Source of the DNA: Onthophagus taurus
Lineage: Eukaryota; Arthropoda; Insecta; Coleoptera; Scarabaeidae
Assembly (NCBI RefSeq): GCF_036711975.1
Contig: NW_027248941.1
Coordinates: 682,001 to 746,000, forward strand
Reading direction: 5' to 3'
Length of the DNA: 64,000 bases
Under the pieces are notes generated by a model, which saw only the letters and a list, made by a program, of their open reading frames with translations, did not search any database and was not told the origin of the DNA. How positions within the stretch are numbered: position 1 is the first letter of the stretch; every line of letters starts with the position of its first letter. The position numbers and the translations under genes were made by a program. Below are positions 56,854-64,000 of this stretch, piece by piece.

Positions 56854-59800
56854 ATGAGTCTTAGAACGTTTGGCGATAAACCGATAAGTTTCCAATTGGA
56901 AGAAAATGGGGAATATTATTGCGTTGGATCCGAGGTGATTAAAAAAAAGCTTGGGTATAATTTAAGAATCATCATGTCGCTTAAAAATCGGCTGGAAATC
57001 ACTTAAGTAAGTCGTTATAAATAAAGAAAGGTACGGAAAAATGTAAAACTTACCGAAAAATCACTAAATCACGGTTTTTGAAGCACAACGACTAAAATGT
57101 CGTTGTTTACCATTAAACTTCATTAATATTGAAGATAAATATGTCGTGTTTGTACTCATTTTAAAGGATTTTTAATCCAGGAAAATTAATTGAGGTTGAC
57201 ATTTTAAACTTGAAGTTAGTTATCATACAGGGTGTACAAAAAGTATGGATTCTACAGCCTTAATTTCAACTTATATTAAAAAAAGTTACTTGAAACTAAT
57301 GGACAATATTTTAAACATTTAATTTAATACTGTTACTGTTTTATTTCCTTATGGCGTTTTGCAACACCTTGTCAAAAGGAATCCAAAAACCTTAAAATAT
57401 ACAGGTTAAAAAACACATTCATGTCGTCATCATTATTTTATTTCTATACCAAGATATGCGGAAAATAATTATAATATAAGTTGAAGTTTAGGCTGTAGAA
57501 CCATTATTCCATACTTTTTGTACACCTGTATAATAGACAAATGGAAAATTTCATGGTGTTCTTTCACTGTGTTGCATATCTTTATTGAATTAAAACCAGA
57601 ACAAACACTAGACCTAGTACTAGAAAAAATCGTCTTTAGCCCTGCGCCTAAAAATAATTTTGATGCTTTTTGGAACAGTTTCGACGCACGGCTAAGAAAA
57701 AAACTTTCAGGTGTTAATGTCAACTTTAATTTTATTGTTAAATTCGTAATCTTTATAAAATAACCTTTAAAATGAGTCCAAACATGACGCATTTATCTGG
57801 AAAAACAAAAAAGATAGAATAAAAAATATTAAACCTGAAGTTAGCAACAATTTAATTTTTAAATATTAATACCAACCTTAATTCGTGATTTTTTTTGTTA
57901 TATTTTTGTTTTTGGAGCAAATTTTAACACATTTTATAAAAATTAAGAATAGATCAAAATGACATTGACATTTCAAACCGGAAGTTATTTATATCTGCAG
58001 TAATATTGGAATTAAATGTGTCACGTTTGGGCTCATTTCAAAGGATTTTTCACGAGAATTACAAACATGTCAAAATTGAGGTTGGGGTCATTTCGTCTTA
58101 ATTATTAGCCATTTTGAAAATGTTATAATTAAATTTTTTTTTATTGCTTAGTTTTATTAAATTTGATATGAAAAGCCCTTTAAAATGAGCCCAAACACGA
58201 TAGGGTTATCTTTAAAACCAATTTTTCCAAAATGGCGGATTCACAACAAGCGCCATCTACAAAATATTTGTTTATGAAGATAACCCCGTGGAGTTTGGAC
58301 TCATTTTAAAGGATTTTTCATTTCTAATCTCATCAAATTAATTAAATTATAAATAAATGACGCGTCTTAATTATTAGCCATTTTGAAAATGTTATAATTA
58401 AATTTTTTTTTATTGCTTAGTTTTATTAAATTTGATATGAAAAGCACTTTAAAATGAGCCCAAACACGATAGGGTTATCTTTAAAACAATTTTTCCAAAA
58501 TGGCGGATTCACAACGAGCGCCATCTACAAAACAATCGTTTTTAAAGTTAACCCTGTCGAGTTTGGACTCATTTTAAAGGATTTTTCATTTATAATCTCA
58601 TCAAATAAATTAAATTTAAAATAACCCGTCTTAATTATTAGCCATTTTGATAATATTTTAATTAAATTTTTTTCAAATAATTATTTTTATCAAATTTGAT
58701 ATGAAAAATCCTTTAAAATGAACCCAAACACGATGGTGTTATTTTAAAAAATAATTTTTCCAAAATGGCGGATACTCAACGAGCGCCATCTACAAAATAT
58801 TCATTTTTGAAGATAACCCCGTCGAGTTTGGACTCATTTTAAAGGATTTTTCATTTCTAATCTCATCAAATTAATTAAATTTAAAATAACCCGTCTTAAT
58901 TATTAGCCATTTTGAAAATAAGTGGATTAATTTTTTTTAAATAATTAATTTTATCAAATTTGATATGAAAAATCTTTTAAAATGAGCCTAAACTCGATGG
59001 GGTTATCTTTAAAAATAATTTTTCCAAAATGGCGGATTCTCAACGAGCGCCATCTATGAAATATTAGTTTTTAAAAATAACCCCGTCGAGTTTGGACTCA
59101 TTTTAAAGGATTTTCCATTTCTAATCTCATCAAATTAATTTAATTTAAAATAACCCGGCTTAATTATTAGCCATTTTGAAAATATTGCAATTAATTTTTT
59201 TTAAATAATTATTTTTATCAAATTTGATATGAAAAATCCTTTAAAATGAGCCCAAACACGATGGTGTTATCTTTAAAAATAATTTCTCCAAAATGGCGGA
59301 TACTCAACGAGCGCCATCTACAAAACAATCGTTTTTAAAGTTAACCCCGTCGAGTTTGGACTCATTTTAAAGGATTTTTCATTTTTAATCTCATCAAATT
59401 AATTAAATTTAAAATAACTCGTCTTAATTATTAGCCATTTTGAAAATATTGCAATAAATTTTTTTTTAAATAATTATTTTTATCAAATTTGATATGAAAA
59501 ATCCTTTAAAATGAGCCCAAACTCGATGGGGTTATCTTTAAAAATAATTTTTCCAAAATGGCGGATTCTCAACGAGCGCCATCTACAAAACATTCGTTTT
59601 TAAAGGTAACCCCATCGAGTTTGGACTCATTTTAAAGGATTTTTCATTTCTAATCTCATCAAAATGATTAAATTTTAAAATAATCCATTTTAATTATGAG
59701 TCACTATCACTAGAACTCATTTTTCGGTATATTCTACACTTTTCCGCACTTTCTTTTAATTTCTAACGTGTTTTTTTGGGTCATTTCACATTGATTAAAA

Positions 59801-60602
59801 AAAATCGTTGATTTTTTAGTACCATGATGATGATCTTGAATTTTTCCAAAAACTTACAAATCAAAAATAAATTAATCGGGGTAATTTTAAGGTTGGAAAT
59901 TATCTCCGTTTATTCCGGGGGTCCCTTTATAAGCGTTACCCGGGAATGTACCGACGTTCCATAACCAACGAAGAACGCAAACGCCTCATCGATCTTGGAT
60001 TGAGCCAACACGTCTTGGCTAGTAGCGTATCTCTTCTCCGAGCGAATGAGGTCGAAGATATAATTGAGGGGAACGATGAAAAATACAAAGCGGTTTCGGT
60101 TCACACTTCCGATCCACCTTTACCACGCGAAAGCAAATCGAAAAAATCGATGCAATGGGTCCCTTCGTTACCAAATTCAAGCCATTTAGACGCCGTGCCC
60201 CAAGCAACCCCGATTAATCGAAATCGAGTTAATTCCAAGAAAGTACGCACTTTTCCTTTGTGTTTCGACGACACCGATCCCCAGGTTAATATTGAAAATG
60301 CCTCGCAAATGGAGGTTTTAGTTCCGATTCGGTTGGATATGGAGATTGAGGGGCAAAAATTGCGCGATACTTTTACGTGGAATAAAAATGAGAGTATGAT
60401 TTCGCCGGAGCAATTCGCTGAAGTGCTTTGCGACGATTTAGATTTGAATCCGTTGACTTTTGTACCGGCGATTTCACAAGCTATCCGACAACAAATTGAT
60501 GCATTTCCGGTTGAGCCCCCGGCGATTATTGAGGAATCTTGCGACCAAAGGGTTATTATTAAGTTGAATATTCACGTTGGGAATACATCTTTAGTGGATC
60601 AG
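56854..60602 (+). CDS. Snr1: Snr1/SMARCB1 SWI/SNF core subunit, 5' two exons only
   Basis: Snr1 (INI1/SNF5) is a core subunit of the BAP/PBAP chromatin remodelling complexes and acts in the nucleus. Exons 56854-56934 and 59892-60602 (phase 0) encode the first 264 residues. They cover the N-terminal winged-helix DNA-binding region ([20 protein letters not shown], then [16 protein letters not shown]), the linker with [18 protein letters not shown]5 repeat 1 ([14 protein letters not shown] through [10 protein letters not shown]) and the start of repeat 2 ([20 protein letters not shown]). The rest lies beyond 64000; intron 2 exceeds 3.4 kb. The ATG at 56854 aligns with the family start. The intron 1 donor is GAG/GTGATT. 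Intron 1 holds repeats and a MITE. Confidence 0.95.
57115..57225 (+). repeat. Dispersed repeat piece shared with clathrin intron 4
   Basis: This matches about 40840-41092 (CTTCATTAATATTGAAGATA, GTCGTGTTTGTACTCATTTT), missing one internal block, and stops at the same boundary, TTAGTTATCAT. A MITE begins immediately after. Confidence 0.75.
57226..57530. mobile_element. 300-bp TA-flanked MITE in Snr1 intron 1
   Basis: The element starts CAGGGTGTACAAAAAGTATG and ends with the near reverse complement (CATACTTTTTGTACACCTG), with TA on each side. The terminal repeats are about 45-50 bp with a small indel and share TTCTACAGCCT. The 5'-TACAGGGTG end and TA target fit a Tc1/mariner-type non-autonomous element. 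It has no coding capacity. Confidence 0.75.
57725..58085 (+). repeat. Second piece of the clathrin intron 4 repeat
   Basis: Collinear with about 40250-40810, including GAATAAAAAATATTAAACCT, ACATTGACATTTCAAACCGG and GGGCTCATTT(C/T)AAAGG. It directly precedes the Snr1 intron 1 satellite. Confidence 0.75.
58086..59700 (+). repeat. Satellite P variant, six units of 265 bp
   Basis: CCAAAATGGCGGAT recurs at 58227, 58495, 58760, 59024, 59288 and 59553 (spacing 264-268 bp). Arms are CCTTTAAAATGAGCCCAAAC and GTTTGGACTCATTTTAAAGG. Units differ from other satellite P by an extra AACGAGCGCCATCTACAAAA block, giving a second TAGATGGCGC-type motif per unit, and by TTAATTATTAGCCATTTTGA between hairpins. Confidence 0.92.
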
Positions 60603-61040
60603 GTGAATTTTAATTAAAGTTATGGTAAAAAGAGTAAAGAGTAAACAATTTGCGATGTTAGAGTGAGAAAATCTAGTTTTGAAATGAGATAGAAGATATT
60701 TCAATTTAAATGTCAATAACAAACATAACCTACAAATAATAATTATAATATAAATATTTTCTATGTTGAAAACTTTGAAACAAAAAATTATTTTAGTTAC
60801 AAAAAATATTCATTCTGTCGATGGAATAAGAAATGAAACTAAGAGTGCCAGGAGTTGCCTAGGAGTTAGCGCCATCTAGTGGTTTACCGTTAGCAACAAA
60901 ATTGTTTGGAGTCGGTATAAGCTCCGCCCATCTCTGTGACGTCAAGACTTAGTGAAGGTAGTCACGTTTTTACATCGTTGTTTAAATGTCAACATTTCTA
61001 TAACCTAAAAAATTTTTTTTTGAGGTTAAATTTACATTAA
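60603..61040 (+). other. Start of Snr1 intron 2, copy of a dispersed block
   Basis: About 60762-60950 contains GAAAACTTTGAAACAAAAAA, GTTAGCGCCATCTAGTGG and GGAGTCGGTATAAGCTCC. The same order recurs at about 63630-64000, so the array below lies between two copies of a larger repeat. Confidence 0.65.
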
Positions 61041-61044
61041 ATTA

Positions 61045-62705
61045 TCTAGCAACGTCGCTCGCTTCGCTTCTCTCAAAGAAAGAGAGAGCGAGAAGCGAAG
61101 CGAGCGACGTTGTTACATAATTTAATTTAAATTTAACCTCAAAAACAATTTTTTTAGGTTATAAACATTTTGACAGTTAAACAATGATTTAGAAACGTGG
61201 CTAAGTTCATTTCTATCAGAAAAAAAGACGTAGAAACGAAGTGACGTTTCTAAATAATTGATAAATGTCAAAATTTTCTAACCTAAAAATTATTGAGGTT
61301 ATGAGATTTAAATTAATTTATCTAACAACGTCGTTCGCTTCGCTTCTCTCAAAGAAAGAGAGAGCGAGAAGCGAAGCGAGCGACGTTGTTAAATAATTTA
61401 ATTTAAATTTAACCTTAAAAACAATTTTTTTAGGTTATAAAAATGTTGACAGTTAAACAATGATTTAGAGACGTGGCTAAGTTCATTTCTGTCAGAAAAA
61501 AAGACGTAGAAACGAAGTGAGTGACGTTTCTAAATCATTGATAAATGTCAAAATTTTATAACCTAAAAATTGTTGAGGTTATGAGATTTAAATTAAATTA
61601 TCTAACAACGTCGCTCGCTTCGCTTCTCTCAAAGAAAGAGAGAGCGAGAAGCGAAGCGAGCGACGTTGTTACATAATTTAATTTAAATTTAACCTCAAAA
61701 ACAATTTTTTTAGGTTATAAAAATTTTTACAGTTAAACAATGATTTAGAAACGTGGCTAAGTTCATTTCTGTCAGAAAAAAAGACGTAGAAGTGAGTGAC
61801 GTTTCTAAATCATTGATAAATGTCAAAATTTTATAACCTAAAAATTGTTGAGGTTATGAGATTTAAATTAAATTATCTAACAACGTCGTTCGCTTCGCTT
61901 CTCTCAAAGAAAGAGAGAGCGAGAAGCGAAGCGAGCGACGTTGTTACATAATTTAATTTAAATTTAACCTCAAAAACAATTTTTTTAGGTTATAAACATT
62001 TTGACAGTTAAACAATGATTTAGAAACGTGGCTAAGTTCATTTCTGTCAGAAAAAAAGACGTAGAAACGAAGTGAGTGACGTTTCTAAATAATTGATAAA
62101 TGTCAAAATTTTGTAACCTAAAAATTTTTGAGGTTATGAGATTTAAATTAAATTATCTAACAACGTCGCTCGCTTCGCTTCTCTCAAAGAAAGAGAGAGC
62201 GAGAAGCGAAGCGAGCGACGTTGTTACATAATTTAATTTAAATTTAACCTCAAAAACAATTCTTTTAGGTTATAAAATTTTTACAGTTAAACAATGATTT
62301 AGAAACGTGGCTAAGTTCATTTCTGTCAGAAAAAAAGACGTAGAAACGAAGTGACGTTTCTAAATAATTGATAAATGTCAAAATTTTGTAACCTAAAAAT
62401 TTTTGAGGTTATAAGATTTAAATTAAATTATCTAACAACGTCGCTCGCTTCGCTTCTCTCAAAGAAAGAGAGAGCGAGAAGCGAAGCGAGCGACGTTGTT
62501 AAATAATTTAATTTAAATTTAACCTCAAAAACAATTTTTTTAGGTTATAAAAATTTTGGCAGTTAAACAATGATTTAGAAACGTGGCTAAGTTCATTACT
62601 GTGAAAAAAAAGACAGAAACGAAGTGAGTGACGTTTCTAAATCATTGATAAATGTCAAAATTTTATAACCTAAAAATTGTTGAGGTTATGAGATTTAAAT
62701 TAAAG
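61045..62705 (+). repeat. 275-280-bp satellite with a strong hairpin, six units
   Basis: AACGTCGYTCGCTTCGCTTC recurs at 61051, 61327, 61607, 61882, 62162 and 62437. In each unit two exact 25-bp arms (ending CGCTCGCTTCGCTTCTC and mirrored) flank a 17-nt A/G loop. Units also contain TTTTTTAGGTTATAAA, ATGATTTAGAAACGTGGCTA and ATAAATGTCAAAATTTT. Copies are nearly identical. Confidence 0.93.
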
Positions 62706-64000
62706 ATGTCGGTGCTTATTGATAAATCACCATGTTAACGGTAGGGTTGAAAACTTTAAAAGAAAAAATTATTTTAGTTACAAAAAATATTCGTAAGCTT
62801 TTCTGTCGATGGAATAAGAAATAAATCTTAAGTCTTTGACGCACGGCATAACCCCAAAATTTCTAGTTAGTTTTATTTTTAACTCGAAATGAGTTAATTT
62901 TTTTCTAATGAAACGTCAAAAAATGACATTTGAAAAGGACGCATAGGAGTTAGCGCCATCTAGTGAAATTTAATAACATTATTTTTTTTAATAACTTTCT
63001 ATTAAATTTTTGCTATATTAACGCGTAATTAGGTCGAATTAACTTAATAAAGAAATAACAACAACCTAAACAAATTTCTCTTTAACAATCAAAATTATTA
63101 AAGTTTAAAAGTTTTTTTTTGTGATATTTTAGGTTGGTATAACATTTTGGTGTTTGACGCACGACATAACCTCAAAATTTCTAGTTTCAGTTTTATATCT
63201 AACTCAAAATGAGTTAAATAAAGCTTTTTTTAATGAAACGTCAAAAAACGTCACTTGAAGAAGACGCGCCATCTAGTGAAATTTGTTAGCATTAATTTTT
63301 TTAATAACTTTATTGAATTTTTGTTATATTAACGCGTAATTAAATCAAAAGTCGTCGTTTTTTTTTTAATTAGAAGAATAACACGTTTTAAACATCATTT
63401 ATACGAAATTAATGTCAGCTGGTGTGGTTAATATTTGACATTTAAAATTTTAACTGTCATTTTTATAGGTTATTTTGTAATAAGTGTACTTACTCTGTTT
63501 TAAAAACGGATCATTCAGCTTCTTTTAATGCGAAAATTGTTTAATATAATTATTATAAAACGTTTTTTTGATGATACAGGTGATTTTTCAAAGATGTCGG
63601 TGCTTATTGATAAATCACCATGGTAACGGCAGGGTTGAAAACTTTGAAACAAAAAATTATTTTAGTTACAAAGTATTCGTAGACTTTTTTGTCGATGGAA
63701 TAAGAAATAAAACTAATACTAGAAATTTTTTAATTAATTTTATTAAAGTTTAAAAGTTTTTTTTTGTGATATTTTAAGTTGGCATAACATTTTAGTGTTT
63801 GACGCACGGTGTAACCTAAAAAATTTGTAATTTTAGTTTTATTTCTAACTCAAAATGAGTTAATTTTTGTTTTAATGAAACGTCAGAAAATGTCATTTGA
63901 GAAAGACGCGTAGGAGCTGGCGCCATCTAGTGATTTACCGTTAGCAACGAAATTGTTTGGAGTCGGTATAAGCTCCTCCCATCTCTGTGACGTCAAGGCT
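62706..64000 (+). repeat. Dispersed repeat copies in Snr1 intron 2
   Basis: GATGTCGGTGCTTATTGATA with ATAAATCACCATG occurs at about 62704 and 63592. GCGCCATCTAGTGA occurs at about 62955, 63267 and 63920. TTGACGCACGRCATAACC-type blocks occur at about 62838, 63157 and 63800. These are two or three diverged copies of one longer unit, the last cut by the window edge. No Snr1 exon 3 is visible here. Confidence 0.7.

Noticed and set aside
57469..57792. 107-codon minus-strand frame
   Set aside because: Spans the MITE end and dispersed repeat; no coding features.

Overview
This is eukaryotic nuclear DNA from an insect. The genes have GT-AG introns, the non-coding DNA is AT-rich, and the clathrin, RpLP2, Tim50, alpha-SNAP, PIG-L and Snr1 proteins read as insect-like. 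A beetle is my best guess, but that is inference; the order is not proven by the sequence.

Layout. 1-4935: two tandem satellites sharing a short internal motif. 4936-12400: sparse intergenic DNA with a palindromic satellite. 12469-15961: a four-exon gene for a 219-residue protein I do not recognise. 18200-19090: intronless alpha-SNAP in the loop of a ~5 kb inverted repeat. 21673-25789: four-exon Tim50 with a ~144-bp satellite in intron 3 and a second array of that satellite downstream (27125-29490). 30735-32215: another satellite. 34557-35560: RpLP2, whose start codon is split by an intron. 36138-54724: complete clathrin heavy chain (8 exons, 1684 aa). 55589-56590 (minus): PIG-L. 56854-60602: first two coding exons of Snr1/SMARCB1, head-to-head with PIG-L and running off the right edge.

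The genes are ordinary housekeeping loci: vesicle coating and SNARE recycling (clathrin, alpha-SNAP), mitochondrial import (Tim50), ribosome stalk (RpLP2), GPI-anchor synthesis (PIG-L) and SWI/SNF remodelling (Snr1). They do not form an operon or pathway cluster.

The unusual part is the non-coding DNA. At least ten tandem-repeat families fill introns and spacers. Several units carry a near-ideal transcription-factor motif once per unit: CTCF-like AGGKGGCGCTG in the Tim50 arrays, X-box/RFX GTTGCCATGGCAAC in clathrin intron 6, and YY1/Pho-like AAGATGGCGG plus AGATAA in the palindromic family. Clathrin introns also hold a satellite bounded by inverted repeats, a 1.34-kb foldback element, a TIR element with an 8-bp target duplication, and duplicated copies of an intron-exon boundary.

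All coordinates and splice junctions were read by eye from sequence and frame; none was checked against transcripts or databases.
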